Source: Paenibacillus_E allorhizoplanae (GTDB lineage: Bacteria; Bacillota; Bacilli; Paenibacillales; NBRC-103111). Taken from it: 64,000 nt of DNA. Under the pieces are notes generated by a model that saw nothing but the letters and a program-made list of their open reading frames with translations, did no database searches and was not told where the DNA came from. Location of the stretch: contig NZ_CAKMMW010000013.1 in NCBI RefSeq assembly GCF_927798215.1, forward strand, positions 62,001 through 126,000, written 5' to 3'. Of the stretch, positions 34,217 to 43,677 are shown in pieces; positions within the stretch are counted from its first letter, which is position 1, and each line of letters begins with the position of its first letter. The position numbers and the translations under genes are program-made.

Positions 34217-35545
34217 TTACAACAAGAATAATTTGAAATATAACGTAGAAATCAAGAGCAGCACGAAACAAATCGGGGCAGCAACCACCACATACTCACT
34301 TTGTTTTAACTTTACACCATCATGATAGGTAAAAGATGCCGCGTATAAGCTCGCGATTGAGCTCACTAGTGTCACACCGCTTCCGATCCCGCTTCCGACG
34401 ATCAATGCCCACCACATCGGCTGAGTTGACGTCTCTACAAGCTGCTCCATTTGATCCACAATCGGAATCATAGCAGCAATGAATGGGATATTATCCATCA
34501 TCGCTGTACCAAAACTATTCAACCATAACAATAGAATGGATAGGAACGGGATGCTCCCTTGGCTTAGCTCTAGCCCTCGATTTGCAATAAATCCTGAAAA
34601 ACCTGCATACGTTAAGCCCCCAACCATGATGAAAAGTCCCAAGAAAAAGAGCCATTGTGTTTCTCTCAGGTGATGCCATACCGCGCCAAAATCCTTATTT
34701 CTAATTACCTCAAAAATATCTTTGTAATTCATAGCTAGTAAAGCAATAGCCCCGGAGGCTGTAATGTAGGCTGGACTCCATGCTAATAAACCATGAAGAC
34801 ATAGGATAACTAGGGTCACTCCTGTAATTATACTGCTTCCCAAGACGAATTCTCTATGGGGAGATAAATAGGAGCTAGGCTTAATGCTTAACAGCTCACG
34901 CATGTGTGCTTCAGCCGCTACTAAGCGCTTTCGATAGATCAACCACATAATGAGATAAACAACGGCTAACAGCAAGCAAATCAGAGGAAATAATTTAATG
35001 AACATTTCCCCCGCCGAAATATGCCCTGACGCCCCTAGCATTCGGCTAGGTATATTCCCCATAATCGTTGCTGCACCGCCAATATGTACGGATAATAACA
35101 TCGAGATTAGAAATGGGGCCGGCAGTAACCTCATTTTTCTGGACGCAATTATGATGAAAGGAACGATGACAACAACAGCCATTAAACTATCCAAGAGCGC
35201 AGAGATCAGCGCCGCTAGCAGCGAGAGACTAATGATAACGGTAAGTGCCCGCATGCGGTATTTTCGAACAATTGAACTTACGATATACGAAATAATGCCG
35301 GTTTTCTGGAAAAGGCTCGATATGATGAAAAGACTCACGAGATAGATTAAAATCGGCCAACTCGCGTAGGTTGTTAGTGCTTTTTGGAGCGGTACAATGC
35401 CTAAAATCAGCATCAAACAAGCCCCACCAAGCGCGGTATACATACGATCCCATTTTTCAATCAATATACAAATGTAAGCAGCTGCAAAAATAAGCAGAGC
35501 CGCTACAGCTTGCCACATCACCGGTCCATGAGAGAATTCAGTCAT
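34217..35545 (-). CDS. SLC13/ArsB-type permease
   Basis: 442 residues with about 11-12 hydrophobic segments. The duplicated signature of the ion transporter superfamily is visible: ALLDSLMAVVVIVPFIII (about residue 113) and GTAMMDNIPFIAAMIPIV (about residue 350). Such proteins carry dicarboxylates, sulfate, arsenite or similar anions; the substrate is not evident. It is a single gene without close neighbours, so the context does not help. Confidence 0.82.
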   Translation of the reverse strand: MTEFSHGPVMWQAVAALLIFAAAYICILIEKWDRMYTALGGACLMLILGIVPLQKALTTYASWPILIYLVSLFIISSLFQKTGIISYIVSSIVRKYRMRALTVIISLSLLAALISALLDSLMAVVVIVPFIIIASRKMRLLPAPFLISMLLSVHIGGAATIMGNIPSRMLGASGHISAGEMFIKLFPLICLLLAVVYLIMWLIYRKRLVAAEAHMRELLSIKPSSYLSPHREFVLGSSIITGVTLVILCLHGLLAWSPAYITASGAIALLAMNYKDIFEVIRNKDFGAVWHHLRETQWLFFLGLFIMVGGLTYAGFSGFIANRGLELSQGSIPFLSILLLWLNSFGTAMMDNIPFIAAMIPIVDQMEQLVETSTQPMWWALIVGSGIGSGVTLVSSIASLYAASFTYHDGVKLKQSEYVVVAAPICFVLLLISTLYFKLFLL

Positions 35546-35637
35546 AAATAATCACACTCCTTGATCTATAGTTTGTACTAATTCTATGTGCTTGGCCATA
35601 CAATGATGATAATGAAGCGCTCGAATATAGGAAAGGA

Positions 35638-36036
35638 ATGATGCCTGTGAACCCTATGAAAACGGTCAGTCAGGTTCGAATAACATCGCCATTATTTTCA
35701 GGACTTGTCTACTCATTTAGTATGATGACCATTGGAACCATTGTGACCTCCTTGTTTTTGCTTTTAACTAGCACACAAGAAAGCTCCTTACACACATTAA
35801 CAACCATCATCCACGCGGTCTCCTTATTTATTGGAGGATGGGTTTCAGGTAAACGGGCCGGTAACCGCGGCTGGTATCACGGGGGCATGGTCGGCGTCTT
35901 CTATTTCATTCTCATTTTCTTAGTCGGTTTTCTGGCATTCGATGCAGGGTTGAATCTTCAGTCCCTCCAATTGCTTGGCATTTTATTCGCATCTGGGGCG
36001 CTCGGTGGCATACTTGGTGTAAATACTCAAAAATAA
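35638..36036 (+). CDS. TIGR04086-family membrane protein (YrzE-like)
   Basis: 132 residues with four membrane spans. The GGWVSGKRAGNRGWYHGGMV motif in the middle loop is characteristic of TIGR04086. Function unknown. B. subtilis yrzE has the same family and neighbourhood. The start is uncertain: ATG 35638, ATG 35641 and GTG 35647 follow GGAAAGGA within a few bases; the spacing favours the later two. Confidence 0.82.
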   Translation: MMPVNPMKTVSQVRITSPLFSGLVYSFSMMTIGTIVTSLFLLLTSTQESSLHTLTTIIHAVSLFIGGWVSGKRAGNRGWYHGGMVGVFYFILIFLVGFLAFDAGLNLQSLQLLGILFASGALGGILGVNTQK

Positions 36037-36075
36037 GTCTTTTCCGTGAAGATTGCACTTCCCCCCCGTTGAATG

Positions 36076-36084
36076 TGGTATAAT
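36076..36084 (+). promoter_or_regulatory. Extended -10 promoter of PAP2 gene
   Basis: TGGTATAAT at 36076-36084 is a perfect extended -10; no good -35 at the right distance is visible, as is common for this class. It lies 49 bases before the TTG start. Confidence 0.55.
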
Positions 36085-36132
36085 GTCATAGTTATTGCCG
36101 CACAAAACTTCCAATATATAGGGGGATACAAC

Positions 36133-36973
36133 TTGAGCCCTTTTCAATCTATGACGCATGCGACAGTTTATATTGTACTAACAATTTTCGCTTTTGTAAT
36201 TATCGCAACGCGAAAGAGCCCATACACGATTGCCAGTAGCTTAGTTCATGAAATATTTACTTCACGCAAGTTCCTTTTTTCATTTCATCGCGTTGCTAAT
36301 GATCCTCATGTTTAACAAGATGGAGATGGCAATTGAGAAAGGCATGCAATACAAAGCCGATTTCACGAAGTCCATCTATGGCATTGAGGGTGACTTTGTA
36401 GCAACGATCCAGAACCTTTTTCATAATGATATCCTTACGATCGTATGTAGTTATTTCTATGTCATTATATTCCCATCGATTATGATTACTTCCATTGCTA
36501 TTTACACGTATCAGAAGAATCATAAACTTTTCTATGCAGTCTGTTATGCACTCATGTTCAATTATATGATTGCCATCCCTTTTTATCTTTTTTTCCCAGT
36601 TAACGAAGTATGGTTTTTCCACCCTAAAGTAGATCTTCTAATCTTAGATGTGTTCCCAACTTTCGAGCAAGATTACAGACCATTATCTGGACTCGATAAT
36701 TGCTTCCCAAGTTTGCATACATCCATATCCATTTCAATGGCCGTCATTGCGGTAAAAAGCCGAAACACATTTTGGAAAATTTTCGTACCCTGTTCAGCAG
36801 CCTTTATTATTTTCACAATCTTCTATCTAGGCATTCATTGGTTATCCGATATGTGTGCTGGAGTCGTACTCGGTGTCGTTGCTGCTCGAATGGGTCTGCG
36901 CATTGCCGAAGGTCGTCTTATCCTTGGTGAGCGTGCACTCCTTAAACGCCCTGTAAAGAATAACGAATATTAA
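36133..36973 (+). pseudogene. PAP2-superfamily phosphatase gene with one-base frameshift
   Basis: Two overlapping frames form one protein. From TTG 36133 (GGGGG seven bases upstream) the frame reads LSPFQSMTHATVYIVLTIFA to TSRKFLF and then goes off into SFHRVANDPHV and stops at 36315. The +1 frame, open from 36248, continues FHFIALLMILMFNKMEMA and carries the catalytic parts CFPSLHTSIS (PSxxH) and FYLGIHWLSDM (HxxxD). Dropping one T from the T6 run at 36275-36280 joins them. The intact product would be about 279 residues with six membrane spans, of the PAP2_3/AUR1-like type acting on lipid phosphates. Sequencing error, mutation or slippage are all possible. Confidence 0.72.
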
Positions 36974-36985
36974 ATATATGCAAAT

Positions 36986-37020
36986 AAAAAGCGAGAGCCT
37001 GTTATAGGACCTCGCTTTTT
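36986..37020. terminator. Bidirectional terminator between PAP2 gene and yajC
   Basis: AAAAAGCGAG (36986-36995) and CTCGCTTTTT (37011-37020) pair perfectly, with A/U-rich ends serving both strands. Confidence 0.9.
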
Positions 37021-37026
37021 GTTAAC

Positions 37027-37335
37027 TTATTCCTTAGTAGCAGGGGTTTGTGCAACTGCATTAACGGCAGAGCGATCAAAAGTCATTTTCGTTGCATCGT
37101 TGACACGAAGTACGCAAATATCATCTGTGATTTCTACAATCGTGCCATGAAGACCGCCAATCGTAACAACCTTATCCCCTTTTTTCAATCCTCCGAGCAT
37201 TTGACTACGTGTTTTCTGTCTTTTTTGCTGTGGACGAATAAGTAAGAAGTACAGAACTACGAACATAAGCACTAAAGGCCCGTATGTATACAAATATCCT
37301 ACTGCACCAGTGGTACCTTCTTCAGCTAGAAACAT
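37027..37335 (-). CDS. yajC: Preprotein translocase accessory subunit YajC
   Basis: 102 residues: a single N-terminal membrane segment (LVLMFVVLYFLLIRPQQKRQ, about residues 21-36 plus the RPQQKR motif) and a small cytosolic beta domain with LKKGDKVVTIGGLHGTIVEI. YajC binds the SecDF complex. Here it is 7 kb away from secDF and lies directly after tgt, the usual Firmicutes queA-tgt-yajC order. Confidence 0.94.
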   Translation of the reverse strand: MFLAEEGTTGAVGYLYTYGPLVLMFVVLYFLLIRPQQKRQKTRSQMLGGLKKGDKVVTIGGLHGTIVEITDDICVLRVNDATKMTFDRSAVNAVAQTPATKE

Positions 37336-37350
37336 AGGTATCCTCCTCTC

Positions 37351-38490
37351 TTAGAATCCTCTTTCATTATCATTCAGCCCGTAAGCGGCAAAGAAGGTAT
37401 CGCGGAAATCAAGTAATCGATCTTCCTTAATGGCTTCTCTTACTTCACGCATAAGCTGTAGTAGAAAGTGAAGGTTATGAATCGTCGTCAAGCGAATCCC
37501 GAATGTTTCATCTGCTTTGATGAGATGTCGAATATAGGCTCGACTGTAATTCGTACATGTATAACAAGAACATTTGGCATCCAGCGGGCCGAAGTCCGTT
37601 GCATATTTCGCATTACGAATAACTAGACGACCTGAGCTTGTCATACAAGTCCCGTTTCTAGCAATCCGCGTCGGTAATACACAATCAAACATATCAATGC
37701 CTCGGATAGCGCCTTCAATCAATGCGTCCGGCGAGCCAACCCCCATCAAGTAACGGGGCTTATTCGCAGGCATAAGTGGTGTTGTGTAATCTAGCACTTC
37801 ATACATCAAGTGCTTAGGCTCACCTACACTCAGTCCACCAATAGCATACCCCGGGAAATCCATGGAAGTCAACTGCTCTGCGCTCAGCTTGCGTAGATCC
37901 TCATGCATACCACCTTGGATGATTGCAAACAAGCCTTGATCCTGAGGTCTTGCATGGCTTTGCAAGCAGCGCTCCGCCCACCGCGTCGTACGCTCCAGTG
38001 ATTTCTTCACGTATTCGTATTCCGCTGGAAACGGCGGACACTCGTCGAAGGCCATCATAATGTCAGAACCAAGAGCGTTCTGAATTTCCATCGCCTTCTC
38101 TGGAGATAGGAATAACTTATCACCATTCAAATGCGATTTGAATGTGACGCCTTCCTCCGTAATTTTACGCATATTGCTCAAGCTAAAAACTTGAAATCCA
38201 CCACTGTCCGTCAGGATCGGTCGATCCCAATTCATGAACTTGTGCAACCCGCCAGCTTCTTTCACTATCTCGTGTCCAGGGCGAATGAATAAGTGGTACG
38301 TGTTGCTTAAAATAATTTGAGCGTCCATCGTTTTCAATTCTTCCGGACTCATTGTTTTCACAGTTGCCTGTGTACCTACCGGCATGAACGCTGGCGTTTC
38401 GATAACACCATGCGGGGTGTGAACGCGGCCTAAACGAGCGCCAGATTGTTTACAGGTTTTAATCGATTCATACGTTACTGCTGCTGTCAT
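37351..38490 (-). CDS. tgt: tRNA-guanine transglycosylase
   Basis: Exchanges G34 of GUN-anticodon tRNAs for preQ1 in the queuosine pathway. 379 residues. Catalytic Asp is in ILTDSGGFQVFSL (about residue 92) and the nucleophile Asp in GIDMFDCVLPTRIARNG (about residue 268); the zinc ligands are in CSCYTCTNYSRAYIRHL. ATG 38490 (MTAAVTYES) follows AGGAAG at good spacing; the frame is open to 38499. It is in an operon with queA upstream and yajC downstream. Confidence 0.96.
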   Translation of the reverse strand: MTAAVTYESIKTCKQSGARLGRVHTPHGVIETPAFMPVGTQATVKTMSPEELKTMDAQIILSNTYHLFIRPGHEIVKEAGGLHKFMNWDRPILTDSGGFQVFSLSNMRKITEEGVTFKSHLNGDKLFLSPEKAMEIQNALGSDIMMAFDECPPFPAEYEYVKKSLERTTRWAERCLQSHARPQDQGLFAIIQGGMHEDLRKLSAEQLTSMDFPGYAIGGLSVGEPKHLMYEVLDYTTPLMPANKPRYLMGVGSPDALIEGAIRGIDMFDCVLPTRIARNGTCMTSSGRLVIRNAKYATDFGPLDAKCSCYTCTNYSRAYIRHLIKADETFGIRLTTIHNLHFLLQLMREVREAIKEDRLLDFRDTFFAAYGLNDNERGF

Positions 38491-38540
38491 GAAATCCACT
38501 TCCTATTCTAAGCTTGCTTATTCTTGTTCAATCGGATGAA

Positions 38541-39620
38541 TTAATAAATCAACATGGCATCGCCGAAGCTAAAAAATCGGTACTCTTCCTTCACAGCTTC
38601 TTCGTAGGCTCGCATAACATTGGACTTACCAGCCAGTGCACTAATGAGCATAAGCAATGTTGACTTTGGCAGATGAAAATTCGTTAACAACACATCTACG
38701 ACACCAAACGTGTAGCCAGGATAAATGAAAATGGACGTCCAACCTTGGGAGGCCTGAATGAGTAAAGGTTGGCCTTCTTGGTAACCTGACTGCTCGCGGC
38801 TTAATCCAGCTGCTGTCTCCAACGTTCGTGCAGATGTTGTCCCTACCGCAATAACACGTTTCCCCGCTGATTTCGTCTCATTAATTAATGCAGCTGTTTC
38901 TTCGGATAAAATGTAATATTCAGCATGCATCTGGTGATCTTCGATCTTATCCACGGACACAGGGCGGAAAGTACCTAGACCTACGTGCAGTGTCACGAAG
39001 GCTAGTCGGACACCTTTGTCCTTCAGTCTCTCCAAATAATCTGCCGTAAAGTGCAAGCCTGCCGTTGGCGCGGCAGATGACCCTTCATGCTTCGCATAAA
39101 CGGTTTGATATCGTTCCCGCTCTGACAGCTGCTCCTTGATATAAGGCGGAAGCGGCATCTCGCCTAATCGATCCAAAATTTCATTGAAAATCCCGGTGTA
39201 CCGGAATTGCAGAATACGAGCTCCCATGTCGCCAACTTCAACGACTTCTGCAGTAAGTAGTGGCTCGCCACCATCGTCTGCCGCAGTACCGAATACCGCA
39301 ACAGCGCCAAGCTGCATGCGTTTCCCAGGCTTGACCAGTGCCTCCCAACGATCCTCGCCTAGCGGCTTAAGCAGCAATAACTCCACTTTAGCGCCTGTGT
39401 CTTTCTTCATACCAAAAAGCCGTGCTGGAATGACTCGTGTATCATTCATCACGAGTAAATCCCCGGCTTCTAAATAGGATATCAGATCTTCAAACGTGCG
39501 ATGAGCGGTTTCGCCAGTTTCTTTATTCAGTGTAAGCAGTCTAGACGCCGTGCGTTCTAGCAGCGGCGTCTGGGCAATCAAAGATTCAGGTAATTCAAAA
39601 TCGAATGCTTGTACTTCCAT
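38541..39620 (-). CDS. queA: S-adenosylmethionine:tRNA ribosyltransferase-isomerase
   Basis: 359 residues, slightly longer than the B. subtilis enzyme. It transfers and isomerises the ribosyl moiety of SAM to preQ1 in tRNA, making epoxyqueuosine. Signature pieces: DFELPESLIAQTPLLERTAS at the N-terminus, VMNDTRVIPARLFG (about residue 58) and TAGLHFTADYLERL (about residue 187), with FHLPKSTLLMLISALAG near the end. It sits 51 bp before tgt. Confidence 0.96.
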   Translation of the reverse strand: MEVQAFDFELPESLIAQTPLLERTASRLLTLNKETGETAHRTFEDLISYLEAGDLLVMNDTRVIPARLFGMKKDTGAKVELLLLKPLGEDRWEALVKPGKRMQLGAVAVFGTAADDGGEPLLTAEVVEVGDMGARILQFRYTGIFNEILDRLGEMPLPPYIKEQLSERERYQTVYAKHEGSSAAPTAGLHFTADYLERLKDKGVRLAFVTLHVGLGTFRPVSVDKIEDHQMHAEYYILSEETAALINETKSAGKRVIAVGTTSARTLETAAGLSREQSGYQEGQPLLIQASQGWTSIFIYPGYTFGVVDVLLTNFHLPKSTLLMLISALAGKSNVMRAYEEAVKEEYRFFSFGDAMLIY

Positions 39621-39629
39621 GTTAGTTAT

Positions 39630-41840
39630 TCATTCCTTCGTTATGTTGACCCCAGTAAAGTACGTCTGAAGTATTTTTTTGTAATCGTAGCCCTTCTCTG
39701 CAAAGCCTTTTGCACCCCATTGCGACATGCCCACGCCATGGCCAAAACCTTTTCCACGGAAAATAATTTGATTTCCTTGTAGGGCAGTTGAGCCCTTAGG
39801 TGGGATGCTAGATGACACTGTGCCTGTCGACACGGGCTTACTTATGCCCGTACTGCTTAGCGTCATTAAATCCGTTTTCTTCACAGCTGTTGGCTGCGTT
39901 TGTTTCCCGGATAGCACATAGACGCTGTCTGATGATGAACTGCTCGAAACCACACCTGAGCCGCTCAAAATCGCAATGCTGGTTCCGCTTGAAACAGATG
40001 AGCTAGTATCAGTATAACTGCCTGCTCCTTCTATTTCAAACAGCGTACTCGGTAAACCACCCAGTACACCTCGAATAGCATCCGGATTGTCCACCTTCAC
40101 GACAACACCGTTAGCCTTCAACTCGATTGCTCGGCCTGACGGGCCTCTCTTGGAAACTTCCAGTGAAGTCAACTCACCGTTGATGGGAATCTTAGCAGCT
40201 TCAAGTTTACTCTTGATTTCACTTAAGCTATAAGGACCTCTTATCCAAGAGTAAGCATTCGATTCTCTTTCTTGACCAAGAATGACAACTTTTTCTTTAG
40301 TTTCCAGTTTAGCTATGGCAGGATTCGCAACATTATCCACATAAGGTGCTAACCGTACGTTAACATCTGCCTCTGTAGCTTCGTAAATAGCTTTTCCTGC
40401 CTTGTCCTTCTGCCCACTATCCTTCACATACATGCTATGTACAAAACCGATTCTGCCGTCTGTCAGCTGAATCTGATACCAAATGGCTTTGCCCTGCTCA
40501 GCACCTTCATCCGGGCTAGCAACGCTTCGCAAATAATCAACCGAATTGCCCCAAGCCTCCGTAGAATCTGCTGTGATTCCCCCCGCATTCGAAGCAAATA
40601 CAGGTGAAATCAAGCCTCGCTTATTCGAAATCACTTCATCCTTCGTTGCATCAACCGCTAGATTGCCAGCAGTAAATTCTTTATCCAAGCCATAGTAAGC
40701 CTGTTCAAGAGTTGTATCCGTAACTTGAGCAATCTCATACTTATTTCCTTGAACGATCGCATAAGTACGCGCAGCTACAGCTTGAGCCTTCAGCGCTTCT
40801 GCTGGCCATTGTGAATTAAGCTCTGCACCAATAACGCCATATAAATATTGCTCCATAGGAACTTCATTGACCAACGCTAATCGATCGTGATACGTGCTTA
40901 TCTCCATGTCGCCACGGAAACTGCGGTCCATGCGTTCTTTCACAGCGATGCCCTGTTTCTTAGGATGAATTACTGTTTTCTGCTCACCAACAGCAGTCAC
41001 ATAATGAGCCACAGCAGCTGCGGGATTGCTTGAGGTGGTTACATCCGACCTGCGGATCAAGTAGGCAGCCTTCGTATTCGCTGGTTGGAGAGGCGTATTG
41101 GGTGCAGCTTTCAGTGCAGCTTGCTTCACCAGCTCAAGCTTGGCATCCGTTGCCTCGTTTCCTAACCAAACACTATAGCCCACTTTACCGGCCCCATCCG
41201 CCTGTAAAACAAGATCAGCTGCAACACCCGCCCCCGTGTACACGGCGATTTGCTGCTGTGCTGCGGCCTCTGATCCATACATCCCCGCACTCCAATGGAG
41301 CGGACCACTGACCACAGGTGCAACCGATTTCGTTAAAGTAGCAACCGTAGGGTCCTTCAAAGCTTGGGCTGCTGCATTTTCGGCTTCAGCCTGCGTGGGC
41401 AAATTCCCGTAATACACTTGATACACCATTTTACCAAGCTTTGTACGACTTAACACGAAGCTTTCCTCTGCCATTACTGCCAGTTTGCCGTTCAAGGTCC
41501 TAGCTGTAGTGAAGTCTGACGTTTCCAGCATCATCATACTATACTGATCTAATGACATTCGAATCGTTGTATCCGAAATGGAAGCCCATGGCTTCGCCTC
41601 CGTATTCGCTGAGCTCCGCACGCCAATATCAAATCCACCTGGGGATGAAAGTGAAACTAGCGGTTCTATCTTTTTATATTTGGCAGCATTAATGACAAGG
41701 GCAACACGAATCTGATCCAAATGCTTAATCCCATCGGCATTCGCTTCGGATCCTCCGTATAAAGTGGCTGTAAACGTTAGTGCTGCTGCCGTTATGATGG
41801 CAATTCGCTTTGGGTTAACTAGCTGATGTCTTCCAAACAT
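39630..41840 (-). CDS. SpoIID/LytB-domain protein
   Basis: 736 residues. N-terminal signal or anchor (RIAIITAAALTFTATLYGGS), then two weak SPOR-like stretches each with Tyr-x-Val-Tyr/Trp-x-Gly (VYQVYYGNLPTQAEAENAAA and YSVWLGNEATDAKLELVKQA), and a SpoIID domain with PMEQYLYGVIGAELNSQWPA (about residue 328) through a GKGFGHGVGMSQWGAKGFAE end. A Ser-rich linker interrupts the domain near residue 650. SpoIID is a lytic transglycosylase used in forespore engulfment; LytB-type relatives modify amidases. It lies upstream of queA, 10 bp apart. Not B. subtilis SpoIID itself. Confidence 0.88.
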   Translation of the reverse strand: MFGRHQLVNPKRIAIITAAALTFTATLYGGSEANADGIKHLDQIRVALVINAAKYKKIEPLVSLSSPGGFDIGVRSSANTEAKPWASISDTTIRMSLDQYSMMMLETSDFTTARTLNGKLAVMAEESFVLSRTKLGKMVYQVYYGNLPTQAEAENAAAQALKDPTVATLTKSVAPVVSGPLHWSAGMYGSEAAAQQQIAVYTGAGVAADLVLQADGAGKVGYSVWLGNEATDAKLELVKQAALKAAPNTPLQPANTKAAYLIRRSDVTTSSNPAAAVAHYVTAVGEQKTVIHPKKQGIAVKERMDRSFRGDMEISTYHDRLALVNEVPMEQYLYGVIGAELNSQWPAEALKAQAVAARTYAIVQGNKYEIAQVTDTTLEQAYYGLDKEFTAGNLAVDATKDEVISNKRGLISPVFASNAGGITADSTEAWGNSVDYLRSVASPDEGAEQGKAIWYQIQLTDGRIGFVHSMYVKDSGQKDKAGKAIYEATEADVNVRLAPYVDNVANPAIAKLETKEKVVILGQERESNAYSWIRGPYSLSEIKSKLEAAKIPINGELTSLEVSKRGPSGRAIELKANGVVVKVDNPDAIRGVLGGLPSTLFEIEGAGSYTDTSSSVSSGTSIAILSGSGVVSSSSSSDSVYVLSGKQTQPTAVKKTDLMTLSSTGISKPVSTGTVSSSIPPKGSTALQGNQIIFRGKGFGHGVGMSQWGAKGFAEKGYDYKKILQTYFTGVNITKE

Positions 41841-41933
41841 AAAGGTATCGTATCCTTTCTTACGCTATCATCTAGTAATGTAGACTCTAGCAAGAGACAG
41901 AAGTTTTGTTTATTCGTTGAAAAAAGACAAAAA

Positions 41934-41970
41934 AAGCTCTTGCCCGCCCTTCTAGCAGCGGCAAAAGCTT
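41934..41970 (-). terminator. Terminator after ruvB
   Basis: Minus strand AAGCTTTTGCC pairs with GGGCAAGAGCTT, with a hairpin loop in between, followed by seven U residues. Confidence 0.9.
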
Positions 41971-42007
41971 ACAATTGTCATTTCATGATGGCTGATCTTT
42001 AACTAAT

Positions 42008-43015
42008 TTAACGTTGCTCCGGTACAGGTAACCCGAGGTGGTGGTAAGCTTGCGGCGTCACAGTCCGTCCTCTAGGCGTACGCTGCATAAAACCAATTTG
42101 AAGCAAATACGGTTCATAGACGTCTTCAATGGTTTGGCTTTCTTCACCGATCGTTGCAGCAATCGTTTCAAGCCCCACAGGCCCCCCTTGGAAGCTCTGA
42201 ATAATCGCACGCAGCATCTTATGGTCAATTTCATCCAATCCCAGATCATCCACTTGCAGGAGTCTTAGCGACTCCTTAGCAAGCTCCATGGTAATGATGC
42301 CGTCGCCTCTCACCTGTGCAAAATCGCGCACCCGCTTCAGTAATCGGTTCGCGATACGCGGAGTCCCGCGCGAACGCATGCCGATCTCGCGCGCAGCATC
42401 ACCAACGATGCCGACCTGCAAGATGTCGGCTGTCCGACTGACGATGTAGCTGAGCTCATCGACCGTGTAGAACTCCAACCGACTGACGACACCAAATCGG
42501 TCGCGTAGAGGCGCAGAGAGCAGCCCAACGCGTGTCGTGGCGCCGATCAAGGTAAATGGCGGCAAGTCGAGACGCACAGAGCGTGCGCTTGGCCCCTTGC
42601 CGATGATAATATCAAGGGCAAAATCCTCCATCGCTGGGTACAGCACCTCTTCCACCGTCCGGTGGAGTCGGTGGATCTCATCGATGAAGAGCACATCCCC
42701 CTCCTGCAAATTTGTCAGGATGGCAGCAAGATCTCCAGGCCGCTCGATAGCAGGCCCGGAGGTTGTACGAATATTCACGCCAAGTTCATTGGCGATAATG
42801 TTGGAGAGCGTTGTTTTACCGAGTCCAGGGGGCCCGTACAGAAGTACATGATCCAGGGCTTCTTTCCTCATTTTCGCAGCTTCAATATAGATCTTGAGGT
42901 TCTCCTTCGCCTGTTTCTGGCCGATATATTCAGCCAAAAAACGTGGACGCAGACTATATTCGACCACATTGTCTTCCATCATAAAATTAGCCGATATGAT
43001 CCGCTCATTGTCCAT
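42008..43015 (-). CDS. ruvB: Holliday junction branch migration ATPase RuvB
   Basis: 335 residues. AAA+ motor: Walker A GPPGLGKTTLSNIIA (about residue 60), Walker B LFIDEIHRLH, sensor GATTRVGLLSAPLRDRFG, and the C-terminal winged helix ending GFMQRTPRGRTVTPQAYHHL. It works with RuvA encoded directly upstream. The middle of the gene (about 42300-42720) is GC-rich (about 67 % in 42361-42420 by hand count) compared with its ends (about 47 % at 42061-42120), as in rarA. Confidence 0.97.
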   Translation of the reverse strand: MDNERIISANFMMEDNVVEYSLRPRFLAEYIGQKQAKENLKIYIEAAKMRKEALDHVLLYGPPGLGKTTLSNIIANELGVNIRTTSGPAIERPGDLAAILTNLQEGDVLFIDEIHRLHRTVEEVLYPAMEDFALDIIIGKGPSARSVRLDLPPFTLIGATTRVGLLSAPLRDRFGVVSRLEFYTVDELSYIVSRTADILQVGIVGDAAREIGMRSRGTPRIANRLLKRVRDFAQVRGDGIITMELAKESLRLLQVDDLGLDEIDHKMLRAIIQSFQGGPVGLETIAATIGEESQTIEDVYEPYLLQIGFMQRTPRGRTVTPQAYHHLGLPVPEQR

Positions 43016-43047
43016 GGTGCCCCTCCTTTCTTTGCACGTTCAGTTGC

Positions 43048-43677
43048 TTACATGGTGAATAAAGCTTGCAAAGCAAGCTTCACCAGCACATCAACAGAAT
43101 CCGATGGCCCAACTTTAGGCTTCACTTGCATCCATGCACGATCAACTTCTGCTTCCGTATAGCCAAGTGTCATCAAGGCTTCCTTCGCTTCACTCCAAGG
43201 CAGTCCGCCTTCCGTTAATTGTGCTGATCCGACAACACTTAATGCGACAGCAGCCTCCGGACTAGAGAAGCTCACAGAGCCTAGCTTATCTTTCAAGTCT
43301 AGAATAATCCGTTGGGCTGTTTTCTTCCCGATCCCAGGAAGCTTGGTCAGAAACGCCAAATTTTCTTGACTTATCGCTAGTATGACCGCTTCAGGTCTTC
43401 CACCTGCTGCTAGAATGCCGAGAGCTACTTTGGGACCAATTCCACTAACATCCAGCAATAAGCGGAATAAGGACTGTTCATCTCGCGTAATAAAGCCAAA
43501 CAGGAGATGAGCATCTTCCCTTACATGATAATGGATGAACATCGTGACATCTTCATTCTCTTTATGCGAAAGCGCATAAGGGTTCGGGCAAAAAACACGA
43601 TAGCCCACACCATTCACATCGAGAACCGCATAGTCACTTTCACGCAGAGCTACTTTACCTCGTAAGAAATCTATCAT
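43048..43677 (-). CDS. ruvA: Holliday junction DNA-binding protein RuvA
   Basis: 209 residues: N-terminal OB fold (MIDFLRGKVALRESDYAVLD), then two helix-hairpin-helix motifs (LLLDVSGIGPKVALGIL and LTKLPGIGKKTAQRIILDL), and a C-terminal RuvB-binding domain (WSEAKEALMTLGYTEAEVDR). The ATG overlaps the ruvC stop by 4 bases (ATGA), indicating translational coupling. Confidence 0.96.
   Translation of the reverse strand: MIDFLRGKVALRESDYAVLDVNGVGYRVFCPNPYALSHKENEDVTMFIHYHVREDAHLLFGFITRDEQSLFRLLLDVSGIGPKVALGILAAGGRPEAVILAISQENLAFLTKLPGIGKKTAQRIILDLKDKLGSVSFSSPEAAVALSVVGSAQLTEGGLPWSEAKEALMTLGYTEAEVDRAWMQVKPKVGPSDSVDVLVKLALQALFTM

Noticed and set aside
36073..36315. Independent 80-residue protein upstream of the PAP2 frame
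   Set aside because: Its residues from TTG 36133 to TSRKFLF join naturally onto the PAP2 N-terminus after loss of one T, so it is treated as the 5' part of that gene.
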